DNA of 40,608 nt from Campylobacteraceae bacterium (GCA_027056485.1 JALUKQ010000026.1:1-40608), one strand, 5' to 3'. Shown: positions 8,671 to 16,474, numbered from the stretch's first letter. A program made the numbers and translations. Notes: generated by a model not told the origin, from the letters alone.

Positions 8671-9018
8671 ATGAGACATAAGCACGGATATCGTAAGCTA
8701 AGCAGAACTTCTGCTCATAGAGCTGCGTTGTTAAAAAACCTTTCTATTGCTCTTATCAAATATGGAAAGATGGAAACAACACTTCCTAAAGCAAAAGAGC
8801 TTAGTAGATATTTTGAAAAACTTATTACAAAAGCTGCAAGTGGAGAAAATGCACATAGAGCAGTTTTTGCACTTTTACAAGATAAAGAGTGTACTAATAA
8901 ACTTGTAACAGAAATTGCACCAGAGTATGCTGAGCGTAATGGTGGTTATACAAGAATTATTAAGACACGTATGCGTCGTGGTGATGCTGCTCCAATGGCT
9001 ATTATCGAACTCGTATAG
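8671..9018 (+). CDS. rplQ: 50S ribosomal protein L17 (bL17)
   Basis: A 115-residue protein starting [24 protein letters not shown], the hallmark of the family, and containing [30 protein letters not shown] in two conserved stretches. It sits at the polypeptide exit side of the large subunit. It is the last gene of the alpha operon and is followed at once by a strong hairpin terminator at 9031-9057. Confidence 0.98.
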   Translation: MRHKHGYRKLSRTSAHRAALLKNLSIALIKYGKMETTLPKAKELSRYFEKLITKAASGENAHRAVFALLQDKECTNKLVTEIAPEYAERNGGYTRIIKTRMRRGDAAPMAIIELV

Positions 9019-9030
9019 TAGTTATAATTT

Positions 9031-9064
9031 AAGAGATCCTATTTTTAGGATTCTCTTCTCCTCC
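9031..9064 (+). terminator. Terminator of the alpha operon
   Basis: AAGAGATCCTA (9031-9041) pairs with TAGGATTCTCTT (9046-9057). The stem has 11 base pairs, a TTTT loop and one bulged T, and is followed by a pyrimidine-rich CTCCTCCTTTT. It lies 12 bases after the rplQ stop. Confidence 0.75.
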
Positions 9065-9172
9065 TTTTAATCTTACTTATTCTAATTAAATTTACTTTAA
9101 ACAAGTTTTTTATATAATCATTAATATAAATTAACGATAAAAAATAAATTTAAATATAATAAAGGTGTTAAA

Positions 9173-9265
9173 ATGAAAAAAATACTCTCTAAAATCTTAT
9201 TATATATTTTCTATAAGCGAGAAGAAAAATTACCTGAAGTTCAAATTTCTATATTAAAACCATAA
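9173..9265 (+). CDS. Possible 30-residue small protein
   Basis: An ATG with an AAAGG site about 8 bases upstream and a TATAAT at 9155-9160 opens a 30-codon frame. It begins MKKILSKILLYIFYKREEK and ends ISILKP. The composition is a short hydrophobic helix followed by charged residues, as in many small membrane proteins. It overlaps the end of the convergent DUF2062 gene by 12 bases. The TATAAT is only about 12 bases from the ATG, so the transcript would have almost no leader, or the promoter lies elsewhere. Translation is unproven. Confidence 0.35.
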   Translation: MKKILSKILLYIFYKREEKLPEVQISILKP

Positions 9266-9781
9266 TTTTTTATTAGAGAATTTTCTTTTAAATGTATGTG
9301 GTTTTTCTTTTTGAATAGAGTTAATCCATAGTTTATTGATAATAAAATAAATAAGTAGTGATACTACTGTAGAATAGGGTATTGTTCCTACATATAGAGG
9401 GATAAGTATACTGTCCCAATTATCACTGAACCAATCTAAGGTCAATTCAATATTATCGAGCCCTTCATTTCCTAAGATAAAGTTACCTGTTTGATACTCC
9501 ATATAATACATAAAAGGCATGGTGATAGGGTTACTAAGCCAGACCATTGAAATAGCGATAGGTACATTAAATTTAAAAAAAGGTGTCATCGCTAAAACGG
9601 CTAACATCTGCATGGGCATAGGTATGAATCCCCAAAAAAGACCAATAAGGACACCTCTTGATATAGACTTTCGGTTAATTGATAAATATTCACGAGGAAT
9701 TTTATATTTATGAATAAATTCATCAAGTTTATTGTTTCTTTTTTTTCTCTTAAAAATTTTACGAATCATATATTTGGCCAT
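9254..9781 (-). CDS. DUF2062 domain membrane protein
   Basis: A 175-residue protein with a basic N-terminus (KRKKRNNKLDEFIHKYKIP) and hydrophobic segments that match DUF2062. The central block SRGVLIGLFWGFIPMPMQML and WLSNPITMPFMYYMEYQTG is typical of the family, and is followed by two more hydrophobic stretches. DUF2062 proteins are inner-membrane proteins of unknown function, sometimes fused to or next to glycosyltransferases. It is divergent from the Nfu gene (about 176 bases between starts) and convergent with the possible small ORF at 9173-9265. Confidence 0.85.
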   Translation of the reverse strand: MAKYMIRKIFKRKKRNNKLDEFIHKYKIPREYLSINRKSISRGVLIGLFWGFIPMPMQMLAVLAMTPFFKFNVPIAISMVWLSNPITMPFMYYMEYQTGNFILGNEGLDNIELTLDWFSDNWDSILIPLYVGTIPYSTVVSLLIYFIINKLWINSIQKEKPHTFKRKFSNKKLWF

Positions 9782-9914
9782 TGCTTAGTTTAATTTTGTA
9801 TTGTAATCTCTATATCTTTATAGACTATTGAATTATGAGGATAATAGATACAAGCAAAGGCTTTATGGTACTAAAAGTTAGCACATAATTATAAGACCTT
9901 GACAAAGTTTGAGA

Positions 9915-9920
9915 TATAAT
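9915..9920 (+). promoter_or_regulatory. Probable -10 for nfu-murE group
   Basis: TATAAT lies 37 bases before the GTG start of the Nfu gene. A TTGACA at 9899-9904 is only 10 bases upstream and too close to act as a -35, so the -10 probably works alone or with an AT-rich upstream region. Confidence 0.5.
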
Positions 9921-9957
9921 GTATAAATAGAATAATAATTAAATAAAGGAGAAGCTA

Positions 9958-10236
9958 GTGCTTCCATTTACAGATGATGAATTAAGACCTATTGTAGAGT
10001 CATTATTAGAGAAATCCAAAGTTTGGATACAACAAGATGGTGGAGATGTTACACTTATAGATATAAAAAATGGTACAGTTTTCGTTCAGTTACAAGGTGC
10101 TTGTGTAGGTTGTGGTTCTTCAGGGACAACAATTAAGTTTGGAATAGAAAAAGAGATGAAAACAATGATTCATCCTGATATTACTGTGATGAATGTTCCT
10201 CATGGTTGGGAAGATAAATTGGATCAGTTAGGATAG
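9958..10236 (+). CDS. NifU-like C-terminal domain Fe-S cluster scaffold (Nfu)
   Basis: A 92-residue stand-alone Nfu domain. It contains the paired cysteines Cys49-Val-Gly-Cys52 in LQGACVGCGSSGTTI, which bind a 4Fe-4S cluster shared by two subunits, and the IQQDGGDVTLIDI segment. It acts in delivery of Fe-S clusters to target proteins in the cytoplasm. The start is GTG at 9958, with AAGGAG six bases upstream; no in-frame ATG fits better. The next gene begins two bases after the stop. Confidence 0.94.
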   Translation: MLPFTDDELRPIVESLLEKSKVWIQQDGGDVTLIDIKNGTVFVQLQGACVGCGSSGTTIKFGIEKEMKTMIHPDITVMNVPHGWEDKLDQLG

Positions 10237-10238
10237 TA

Positions 10239-10814
10239 ATGGCGAAGATAAGTCTTGATACATTTCTCGCTAGAGCAGAAGAGTTGTTTACTTTAGGAAA
10301 ATATGAAAATGCACTGACTACTTATGGATTGCTTTTGAAGGAGTACCCATCGCATTCAGATGCACAAATTGGTGTCTATCTTTGTGATATAGGTATGGAG
10401 AGTGCAGAAGAGGCTCAGGCTTTGTTCGACTATTATCAAATTATTAAAAGTGAACAAGAAGATGCTGGTGAAGTAATGGTTAAAATTCTTAGTTCTTTAG
10501 ATAGCGATAAAAATGAAATCACTAAACTATTAAAGTTAGATGGTGATAAATTAGAGTATAAAGATGGGATTGGCTATGAAGAGTTTCTAGAATTTATAGA
10601 AGAACGTGGAGATTTTAAACGTGCTTTTGAAGATGTAATGTTTTCAACAAAAGTAATTTTAAAGAATAAAGAAGAGTATATCTCATTTATAACAGCACTT
10701 ATAGAAAAAGGTCAGCAGGAGTTGGCGTTACAATTTTTAGATTCTGTAGGTAATGCTTTTGAAAATGATCAAGATATTTATGCTCTTTATCATAAACTAA
10801 AAGAAAAAAAGTGA
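10239..10814 (+). CDS. Helical TPR-like protein of unknown function
   Basis: A 191-residue protein, mostly helical. The N-terminal 60 residues (FLARAEELFTLGKYENALTTY and LLKEYPSHSDAQIGVYL) look like one or two tetratricopeptide-type repeats; the rest is acidic and helical with no known catalytic motif. It begins two bases after the Nfu gene and its stop overlaps the GTG of murE by four bases (GTGA), so it is probably translated with murE. A protein-binding or assembly role is possible from the TPR-like part, but the partner is unknown. Confidence 0.8.
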   Translation: MAKISLDTFLARAEELFTLGKYENALTTYGLLLKEYPSHSDAQIGVYLCDIGMESAEEAQALFDYYQIIKSEQEDAGEVMVKILSSLDSDKNEITKLLKLDGDKLEYKDGIGYEEFLEFIEERGDFKRAFEDVMFSTKVILKNKEEYISFITALIEKGQQELALQFLDSVGNAFENDQDIYALYHKLKEKK

Positions 10815-12109
10815 AATTAGACTATAACATAGATAACTACAAATATATTACAGATGATACAACAGCTATTACAGATGATACACAGTTTTTATTAACAGCA
10901 CAAAATAAAAAATATTTTGATAGCTTAGATAATAAATCTTCTTTTATTACCCCTTTAGAGCTTATAGAAAAATGGGATATCAATAAATTAAAAGTTGTAG
11001 GTGTGACGGGGACAAATGGAAAAACAACTGTAACAGCTGCTATCTATTCCTTTCTATTAGATTTAGGAGAGAAGCCTGCACTTTTAGGAACACGTGGTTT
11101 TTTTGCTAATGATGAACGAATCGAAGATAAATCGATGACAACACCTTTTATTTTACATATTCTTAATAGTATGAGAGTTGCTAATGAAAAGGAGTGTAAC
11201 TACTTCATTATGGAAGTTAGTTCTCATGCTATTCATCAAAAAAGGATAGAAGGATTAACATTTGCATTAAAAGTACATACCAATGTAACATCTGACCATT
11301 TAGATTATCATGGAACAGTTGAAGAATATAAGAGAGTCAAAAGCTCTTTCTTTTCAGATGAGTCACTAAAACTTCTAAACAAAGATGATATTAAAAATAT
11401 AAAATATAATCCAATAGGAGCTCAAAGTTATGGAGTGGATGAACCTGCAACTTTCAAAGTTCAGGCTTTTTCACTACAACAAGGTATAACAACAGGTATA
11501 AAACACTTGAATACAGAGGCAACTTTTCACTCTCCAATGGTTGGTTTGTTTAATCTCTTTAATCTTATGGCAGCTATTGGAGCTTGTGTTATGTTAACAG
11601 GACGTAATGTTGCAGAGGTTTGTGAAGTGGTAGAAAACTTTGCTGGTGTGGCAGGTCGCATGGAAGTGGTTTCGCGTAAGCCATTGGTAATTGTAGATTT
11701 TGCTCATACTGATGATGGTATGATTCAAGTGTTAGATAGTATGAAAGATGTTGATATATCTGTAGTATTTGGAGCAGGTGGAGATAGAGACAAAGGAAAG
11801 CGACCACGCATGGGAGCCGTAGCAGCCAAGTTTGCACAGAAAGTTTATGTCACCTCCGATAATCCTCGTTCAGAAGAGCCTGAAGATATTATAAAAGATA
11901 TCCTCTCAGGAATAAAAGACCAAACTCATACTCGTGCTATGGTCGATAGAGCTTTTGCCATTCAAGAAGCACTTAAAGAGTTAAAAGAGAATGAAGTGCT
12001 TATGATACTTGGAAAAGGTGATGAAAATACCATGGAACTCAAAGGTGAAAAGATTCACTTTGATGACCGTGAGATAGTTCGAGCTTTATTAGCAGAAAAT
12101 ATTAAATAA
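10811..12109 (+). CDS. murE: UDP-MurNAc-tripeptide synthetase
   Basis: MurE adds the third amino acid, probably meso-diaminopimelate, to UDP-MurNAc-L-Ala-D-Glu in peptidoglycan synthesis. The ATP loop GTGTNGKTT-like segment is at residues 66-73 (TGTNGKTT), MEVSSHA and DHLDYHGT follow in the central domain, and SDNPRSEEP carries the DNPR motif associated with diaminopimelate recognition. At 432 residues it is shorter than E. coli MurE (495) because the N-terminal UDP-binding domain is small, as in other Campylobacterota. The start is GTG, overlapping the previous stop by four bases. The 3' end overlaps the convergent yaaA gene by eight bases. Confidence 0.95.
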   Translation: MKLDYNIDNYKYITDDTTAITDDTQFLLTAQNKKYFDSLDNKSSFITPLELIEKWDINKLKVVGVTGTNGKTTVTAAIYSFLLDLGEKPALLGTRGFFANDERIEDKSMTTPFILHILNSMRVANEKECNYFIMEVSSHAIHQKRIEGLTFALKVHTNVTSDHLDYHGTVEEYKRVKSSFFSDESLKLLNKDDIKNIKYNPIGAQSYGVDEPATFKVQAFSLQQGITTGIKHLNTEATFHSPMVGLFNLFNLMAAIGACVMLTGRNVAEVCEVVENFAGVAGRMEVVSRKPLVIVDFAHTDDGMIQVLDSMKDVDISVVFGAGGDRDKGKRPRMGAVAAKFAQKVYVTSDNPRSEEPEDIIKDILSGIKDQTHTRAMVDRAFAIQEALKELKENEVLMILGKGDENTMELKGEKIHFDDREIVRALLAENIK

Positions 12110-12833
12110 TAGTATAAATAATTTCTGTCTTATTCTTTTTCGTTTGAATCTCATCTATAGATAGGTTTTCTATAGGGAGTTTCATGAAATCTTCTAAGTT
12201 ATCAATTTGAGCTTTAGCAATTTCACGTAGTACAATTCCACGATAGGCTTTTGCCCAATGGCTCACTACTTTTCCATCTTTTATAAATTTTAGAGTAGTG
12301 TAGTTTTTTGTGGGCTTGTAAAACTTGTCATAAAACCCAGCTCTTAAATCTAATATATCTTCATCTTTTAAATATGCTTCCATTAAATGGCTCTGCTCTT
12401 TATACAGTTTTTCAGGTTTTAATTCACCAATTGCTTCACTTTGTTTTAGACGATATTCAGGAATCATGTCATTAGCACGTAAAAATCCAAAGAGATTAGA
12501 GCATAGTATGACATTAGTATCTATATAACGTTGTTCATTAGAATCTAATTCACTATAAGAGAGATAGTCAAATGCAACACCAGTATATCTCTCTATTGCT
12601 TTCATCGTAAGCTCATGTACTATATCTTTAGTATGGTAAGAAACATCAGCTTCTTTTTTAAGACCAAACATTTTTGAGAGAGTATCAAAATTATTTTGTT
12701 GAATAATATTTATATATTGATGTAGAAGTTTTTGTCGTGTAGCTGTAAGTTCTGGAAAGAGTAGAGTATTTAAATAGAAGTTATCACAGCCACCATTTAT
12801 TTTTGTTTCACTTGGTGCAAGTAGAATTTTCAT
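12102..12833 (-). CDS. yaaA: YaaA family (UPF0246) peroxide stress protein
   Basis: A 243-residue protein with the family start MKILLAPSETK. Other shared segments are YTGVAFDYLSY, LCSNLFGFLRANDMIPEYRLK, LDLRAGFYDKFY and KAYRGIVLREIAK. In E. coli YaaA limits free iron and DNA damage under peroxide stress. It is convergent with murE and overlaps it by eight bases, with no terminator visible between them. The gene stands alone on the minus strand ahead of the tRNA-tuf promoter. Confidence 0.92.
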   Translation of the reverse strand: MKILLAPSETKINGGCDNFYLNTLLFPELTATRQKLLHQYINIIQQNNFDTLSKMFGLKKEADVSYHTKDIVHELTMKAIERYTGVAFDYLSYSELDSNEQRYIDTNVILCSNLFGFLRANDMIPEYRLKQSEAIGELKPEKLYKEQSHLMEAYLKDEDILDLRAGFYDKFYKPTKNYTTLKFIKDGKVVSHWAKAYRGIVLREIAKAQIDNLEDFMKLPIENLSIDEIQTKKNKTEIIYTII

Positions 12834-12899
12834 GAAAAACCTTGTTTTTAAAGAATTATAGCAAATATCAAAGAATTTTCATTTTTTTTATAAAAATCC

Positions 12900-12928
12900 T
12901 TGACATGCTTTTTATTTTTGTCTATAAT
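12900..12928 (+). promoter_or_regulatory. Consensus sigma70 promoter of the tRNA-tuf operon
   Basis: TTGACA (12900-12905), a 17-base spacer and TATAAT (12923-12928) form a textbook promoter. The downstream sequence reaches the first tRNA at 12965. A consensus -35 is rare in this window, where other promoters show only a -10. Confidence 0.9.
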
Positions 12929-12964
12929 GCGACTCCATTTAAAGAATGACTTTAAATGAATGGT

Positions 12965-13041
12965 GCTGATGTAGCTCAGTTGGCTAGAGCAGCTGATTTG
13001 TAATCAGCAGGTCGGGGGTTCGAGTCCCTTCATCAGCTCCA
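12965..13041 (+). tRNA. tRNA-Thr (UGU)
   Basis: A 77-base tRNA with encoded CCA. Acceptor arms GCTGATG and CATCAGC pair fully. The anticodon loop TTTGTAA carries anticodon TGU, reading ACA. The T-arm has GTTCGAGTCCC. It is the first gene behind the consensus promoter. Confidence 0.97.
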
Positions 13042-13081
13042 TTAAAATTTTATCAGTGTTTGACCAGAAATATAAAAATAT

Positions 13082-13166
13082 GGTGAGTTACTCAAGTGGC
13101 CAACGAGGGCGGATTGTAAATCCGCTGACTACGTCTTCGAAGGTTCGAATCCTTCACTCACCACCA
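13082..13166 (+). tRNA. tRNA-Tyr (GUA)
   Basis: An 85-base tRNA with a long variable arm and encoded CCA. Acceptor arms GGTGAGT and ACTCACC pair. The anticodon loop TTGTAAA gives GUA. It has the same place as tyrU in the E. coli tufB operon. Confidence 0.97.
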
Positions 13167-13186
13167 TTTATATATTTGATATAGAT

Positions 13187-13262
13187 GCGGGAATAGCTCA
13201 GTGGCTAGAGCCCCTGCCTTCCAAGCAGGATGTCGCGAGTTCGAATCTCGTTTCCCGCTCCA
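13187..13262 (+). tRNA. tRNA-Gly (UCC)
   Basis: A 76-base tRNA with encoded CCA. Acceptor arms GCGGGAA and TTCCCGC pair. The anticodon loop CTTCCAA gives UCC, reading GGA. Confidence 0.97.
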
Positions 13263-13369
13263 TAATATCAAAGTAATCTGGAAGCTGATGTGAAATTTTA
13301 TTACTACTTTCACATTAATACAAATCAATCACTTATATTATTTACAAAAAATATCATATAGATAAATAT

Positions 13370-13444
<75 letters not shown>

Positions 13445-13452
13445 CCATGATT

Positions 13453-13492
13453 ATGGACAAAAATGTATTTAGATAAATACATTTTTGTCCAT
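13453..13492 (+). promoter_or_regulatory. Perfect 19-bp inverted repeat between the tRNAs and tuf
   Basis: The 19 bases from 13453 (ATGGACAAAAATG...) are exactly complementary to 13474-13492, with only GA between. In RNA this would make a long stem with a small loop just 9 bases after the last tRNA. No T-run follows, so it is more likely a processing or partial termination signal than a full terminator. Confidence 0.75.
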
Positions 13493-13529
13493 ATTGTTGG
13501 TAATTAAAGCAATATTGAGTTATGTCTGA

Positions 13530-13535
13530 TATAAT
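13530..13535 (+). promoter_or_regulatory. Extended -10 promoter directly before tuf
   Basis: TATAAT is preceded by TGA (TGnTATAAT), 39 bases before the tuf ATG. It could give tuf its own transcripts in addition to read-through from the tRNA promoter. AGGAG at 13563-13567 is the ribosome-binding site. Confidence 0.6.
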
Positions 13536-13573
13536 GTCAGCAAATTTTTTAACAATTAACTTAGGAGAAACAG

Positions 13574-14782
13574 ATGGCTAAAGAAAAATTCGAACGAACA
13601 AAACCACATGTTAACATTGGTACAATTGGTCACGTTGACCACGGTAAAACTACATTAACAGCTGCAATCACAATGTGTTTAGGGCTTAAAAATGGTCAAG
13701 CAACTATGGATTATGATCAAATTGATAATGCTCCAGAAGAGAGAGAAAGAGGAATTACTATTGCTACTTCTCACGTAGAGTATGAAACTGAAACTAGACA
13801 CTATGCTCACGTAGACTGTCCAGGTCACGCCGATTACGTTAAAAATATGATTACTGGTGCTGCTCAAATGGATGGTGCTATTCTTGTTATCGCTGCTACT
13901 GACGGACCTATGGCACAAACTAGAGAGCATATTCTTCTTTCTAAACAAGTTGGTGTACCTTACATTGTTGTTTTCTTAAATAAAGAAGATCAACTTGATG
14001 CAGAAGATAAAGAAGAGATGTTAGAGCTTGTGGAGATGGAAGTTCGTGAACTTCTTGAAGAGTATGAGTTCCCAGGTGATGATACTCCAATCGTAGCTGG
14101 TTCTGCATTCCAAGCACTTGAAGAAGCTAAAGCTGGAACAGCTGGTGAGTGGTCAGAAAAAATTTATGCACTTATGGATGCTGTAGATGAGTATATTCCT
14201 GAGCCAGTAAGAGAAACTGATAAAGATTTCTTAATGCCTATCGAAGATATTTTTACAATTCAAGGTCGTGGTACTGTTGTAACTGGTAAAATTGATCGTG
14301 GTACTGTATGTGTTGGTAACGAAGTTGAAATTGTTGGTATTAAAGACAATCAAAAAACAACTGTAACAGGTGTTGAGATGTTCCGTAAAGAGATGGACTG
14401 TGGTGAAGCTGGAGACAACTGTGGTGTTCTTATCAGAGGTATTGAAAAGTCTGCAGTTGAAAGAGGTATGGTTCTTTGTAAGCCAGGTTCAATTACTCCT
14501 CACTCTAAGTTTACAGCTGAAGTATATATCCTTAAAAAAGAAGAGGGTGGTAGACACACTCCATTCTTTAATAACTATAGACCTCAGTTCTACGTAAGAA
14601 CGACTGATGTTACAGGTTCAATTACACTTGCTGATGGTGTTGAGATGGTTATGCCTGGTGATAATGTTACTATTACTGTTGAGCTTATCAACCCAGTTGC
14701 TCTTGAGCAAGGTACTAAGTTTGCTATCCGTGAAGGTGGTAGAACTGTTGGTGCTGGTGTTGTTGCTGAAATTATTGCGTAG
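13574..14782 (+). CDS. tuf: Elongation factor Tu
   Basis: EF-Tu delivers aminoacyl-tRNA to the ribosome as a GTP complex. The 402-residue protein starts [20 protein letters not shown]. The G1 loop GHVDHGKT, G2 region RERGITI, G3 DCPGHADY, and G4 NKED-type motif (LNKEDQL) are all present; the second and third barrel domains follow with [10 protein letters not shown] and [13 protein letters not shown]. It is slightly longer than E. coli EF-Tu (394). It is the only tuf in the window: fusA in the str operon (29019-31106) is not followed by another copy. It is followed by a hairpin and rpmG. Confidence 0.98.
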   Translation: MAKEKFERTKPHVNIGTIGHVDHGKTTLTAAITMCLGLKNGQATMDYDQIDNAPEERERGITIATSHVEYETETRHYAHVDCPGHADYVKNMITGAAQMDGAILVIAATDGPMAQTREHILLSKQVGVPYIVVFLNKEDQLDAEDKEEMLELVEMEVRELLEEYEFPGDDTPIVAGSAFQALEEAKAGTAGEWSEKIYALMDAVDEYIPEPVRETDKDFLMPIEDIFTIQGRGTVVTGKIDRGTVCVGNEVEIVGIKDNQKTTVTGVEMFRKEMDCGEAGDNCGVLIRGIEKSAVERGMVLCKPGSITPHSKFTAEVYILKKEEGGRHTPFFNNYRPQFYVRTTDVTGSITLADGVEMVMPGDNVTITVELINPVALEQGTKFAIREGGRTVGAGVVAEIIA

Positions 14783-14788
14783 CAAAAA

Positions 14789-14815
14789 TTATAAGAGAGT
14801 TCAACTCTCTTATAA
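14789..14815 (+). terminator. 13-bp hairpin between tuf and rpmG
   Basis: TTATAAGAGAGTT (14789-14801) pairs perfectly with AACTCTCTTATAA (14803-14815), and is followed by TACTTTTAGG. The short T-run suggests partial termination, lowering rpmG-secE-nusG expression relative to tuf. The stem begins 7 bases after the tuf stop. Confidence 0.6.
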
Positions 14816-14836
14816 TACTTTTAGGAGAAACTAATA

Positions 14837-14989
14837 ATGAGAGAAACAATTCACTTAGGTTGTGAAAAGTGTACTAGACGTAACTATCACACTACTAAGA
14901 ATAAAAGAAACACTGCTGAAAAGCTTGCTTTAAAAAAGTATTGTAAGTGGTGTAAGTGTCATACTACACATAAAGAGATGAAACTGTAA
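14837..14989 (+). CDS. rpmG: 50S ribosomal protein L33 (bL33), zinc-ribbon form
   Basis: A 50-residue protein starting MRETIHLGCEKCTRRNYHTT. It carries two CxxC pairs, Cys9/Cys12 and Cys36/Cys39, so it is the zinc-binding (C-plus) form. A further Cys41 is present. AGGAG at 14823-14827 precedes the ATG. It lies between tuf and tRNA-Trp, as in many Campylobacterota and other bacteria. Confidence 0.97.
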   Translation: MRETIHLGCEKCTRRNYHTTKNKRNTAEKLALKKYCKWCKCHTTHKEMKL

Positions 14990-14999
14990 TTCAGTTTTC

Positions 15000-15018
15000 G
15001 GGTATCCCATGGATACCC
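15000..15018 (+). promoter_or_regulatory. Short perfect hairpin between rpmG and tRNA-Trp
   Basis: GGGTATCC (15000-15007) pairs with GGATACCC (15011-15018), with a CAT loop. It is 11 bases after rpmG and 15 bases before the tRNA. No T-run follows, so an RNA-processing role in separating the mRNA from the tRNA is plausible but unproven. Confidence 0.5.
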
Positions 15019-15033
15019 ATACCAAATATTCTT

Positions 15034-15109
15034 AGGCCAATAGCTCAGTTGGTAGAGCACTGGTCTCCAAAACCAGGTGCCGGGGGTTCGAGTCCCTCTT
15101 GGCCTGCCA
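15034..15109 (+). tRNA. tRNA-Trp (CCA)
   Basis: A 76-base tRNA with encoded CCA. Acceptor arms AGGCCAA and TTGGCCT pair. The anticodon loop CTCCAAA gives CCA, reading UGG. It sits between rpmG and secE, a widespread arrangement in bacteria. Confidence 0.97.
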
Positions 15110-15128
15110 CAAATTAAAGGTAAACACA

Positions 15129-15311
15129 ATGGAAAAATTAACAACATATTTTACACACGTTAAAGAAGAGATTCAAAAAGTTATATTTCCGACAAAAGTA
15201 CAAATAAGACAAGCGTTTTTTGCTGTTTTTATCGTCGTAACCGTTATATCAATTTTTTTAGCACTTGTTGACCTGTTGATGTCATCTATCGTAACAGCAG
15301 TAGTTGGTTAA
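15129..15311 (+). CDS. secE: Protein translocase subunit SecE
   Basis: A 60-residue inner-membrane protein that braces SecY in the SecYEG channel. It has the minimal form: an amphipathic helix with VKEEIQKVIFPTKVQIRQA followed by one membrane segment (FFAVFIVVTVISIFLALVDLL). The start at the ATG of MEKLTTYF is chosen because AAAGG (15116-15120) lies eight bases upstream; a longer frame from 15099 would begin inside tRNA-Trp. One base separates its stop from the nusG ATG. Confidence 0.95.
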   Translation: MEKLTTYFTHVKEEIQKVIFPTKVQIRQAFFAVFIVVTVISIFLALVDLLMSSIVTAVVG

Positions 15312-15312
15312 G

Positions 15313-15843
15313 ATGGCATTTCAATGGTATGCAATTCAGGTATATTCTGGATCAGAGCAAGCAGTTAAAAAGGGTATAGAGCTACTAGCTGTAGAGAACG
15401 GCATTGAAGATCAAATTGACTCAATTATTGTTCCTACAGAAGAAGTTATAGAGGTTAAGAATGGAGATAAAAAGATTACAGAACGTGTCCTTTACTCTGG
15501 TTATGTATTTGCATCAGTAGATTTAGATACAAGCCTTTGGCATAAAATTCAATCACTCCCTCGTGTTTCTCGTTTTATTGGAGAAGGTAAAACAGCAACA
15601 CCACTAAGTGATGCAGACATCAAAGTTATCTTAGAGAAAATGGAACAGAAAACTGCTCCACGACCTAAGGTTGATTTTGAAAATGGAGAGATGGTTCGTA
15701 TTATTGATGGTCCATTTTCTAACTTTACAGGTATGGTTGAAGAGTATGATCTTGACCATGGAAAGTTAAGATTAAATGTTTCTATTTTTGGTAGAAACAC
15801 ACCAGTGGAGATTCTTTATACTCAAGTAGAAAAGATTCTATAA
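15313..15843 (+). CDS. nusG: Transcription termination/antitermination factor NusG
   Basis: NusG binds RNA polymerase and links it to Rho and to the ribosome. The 176-residue protein starts MAFQWYAIQVYSGSEQAVKKG, the typical NGN domain start, and ends with a KOW domain (VRIIDGPFSNFTGMVEEYD). The ATG at 15313 is preferred to the TTG at 15304, which lies inside secE and would add three residues absent from homologues. No strong ribosome-binding site is visible, and the one-base gap to secE suggests translational coupling. Confidence 0.96.
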   Translation: MAFQWYAIQVYSGSEQAVKKGIELLAVENGIEDQIDSIIVPTEEVIEVKNGDKKITERVLYSGYVFASVDLDTSLWHKIQSLPRVSRFIGEGKTATPLSDADIKVILEKMEQKTAPRPKVDFENGEMVRIIDGPFSNFTGMVEEYDLDHGKLRLNVSIFGRNTPVEILYTQVEKIL

Positions 15844-15854
15844 TTCTGCTGTAG

Positions 15855-15934
15855 GGGTAGAGCAATGTCTCAACCCTCTTAGTATTTAAAGTTTGAATAA
15901 TAAAAATATTTTATTTTTATTATTCAAGTTTTTA
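15855..15934 (+). terminator. Two hairpins between nusG and rplK, the second a strong AT-rich terminator
   Basis: First hairpin: GGGT (15855-15858) and GAG (15860-15862) pair with CTC (15869-15871) and ACCC (15873-15876), with one A-A mismatch. Second: a perfect 16-bp stem, 15893-15908 with 15912-15927, loop TTT, followed by GTTTTTATTTTT. The second looks like an intrinsic terminator that separates secE-nusG from rplKA. The first could be a leader element for L1/L11 feedback, which is known in other bacteria, but the match is not established. Confidence 0.65.
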
Positions 15935-15973
15935 TTTTTAAAATAAATGACTATTTAATCTAAGGAGATAACG

Positions 15974-16399
15974 ATGGCAAAAAAAGTAACTGAAAAGTTC
16001 AAAATGATGATTCCTGCTGGGTCTGCTAATCCATCACCACCAGTAGGACCAGCACTTGGTCAACGTGGTGTAAATATTATGGAATTTTGTAAAGCATTCA
16101 ATGAAAGAACAAAAGATAAAATGGGTTTCAAAATCCCTGTTGAAGTAACTGTTTATGCTGATAGATCTTTTACATTTGAAACTAAGCAACCACCTGCATC
16201 TGAGCTTATTATGAAGGCTGCGAATATTAAAAGTGGTTCAGATAATCCACTTAAAAATAAAGTAGCAACACTTTCAGCAGCTCAAATTGATGAGATTGTT
16301 GAAAAGAAAATCGCTGACTTAAATACAGATGATAAAGAGATGGCAGCTAAAATTATTGCTGGAACTTGTAGAAGTATGGGTGTAGAGATAGCTGGATAA
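15974..16399 (+). CDS. rplK: 50S ribosomal protein L11 (uL11)
   Basis: A 141-residue protein of the GTPase-associated centre. It shows [23 protein letters not shown] in two conserved pieces near the N-terminus, then [15 protein letters not shown] and the RNA-binding C-terminal domain with [16 protein letters not shown]. The length equals that of other bacteria (142). AAGGAG precedes the ATG. It is followed by rplA after 75 bases that hold a small hairpin. Confidence 0.98.
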   Translation: MAKKVTEKFKMMIPAGSANPSPPVGPALGQRGVNIMEFCKAFNERTKDKMGFKIPVEVTVYADRSFTFETKQPPASELIMKAANIKSGSDNPLKNKVATLSAAQIDEIVEKKIADLNTDDKEMAAKIIAGTCRSMGVEIAG

Positions 16400-16413
16400 T
16401 TTCAGTTTTGATA

Positions 16414-16440
16414 CCACTAAGCATTTGTTTGTGAAAGTGG
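16414..16440 (+). promoter_or_regulatory. Small hairpin before rplA
   Basis: CCACT (16414-16418) pairs with AGTGG (16436-16440) around a 17-base loop. L1 is known to repress its operon by binding mRNA in other bacteria, usually upstream of rplK; this is offered only as a candidate site. The stem is short. Confidence 0.3.
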
Positions 16441-16474
16441 GAGATTATAGATAATATATATCGTGGAGAGATAA

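Noticed and set aside
9899-9920. TTGACA as a -35 for the Nfu promoter
   Set aside because: Spacing to TATAAT is only 10 bases; functional spacing is about 17.
15099-15128. A longer start for secE
   Set aside because: It would begin inside tRNA-Trp and lacks a ribosome-binding site; the ATG at 15129 has AAAGG at the right distance.
14959-15147. A minus-strand open frame across tRNA-Trp encoding RGTRTPGTWFWRP-type sequence
   Set aside because: This is the usual false protein produced by translating a tRNA gene in reverse.
15304-15312. A TTG start for nusG
   Set aside because: It lies inside secE and adds residues not seen in NusG; the ATG at 15313 gives the standard N-terminus.
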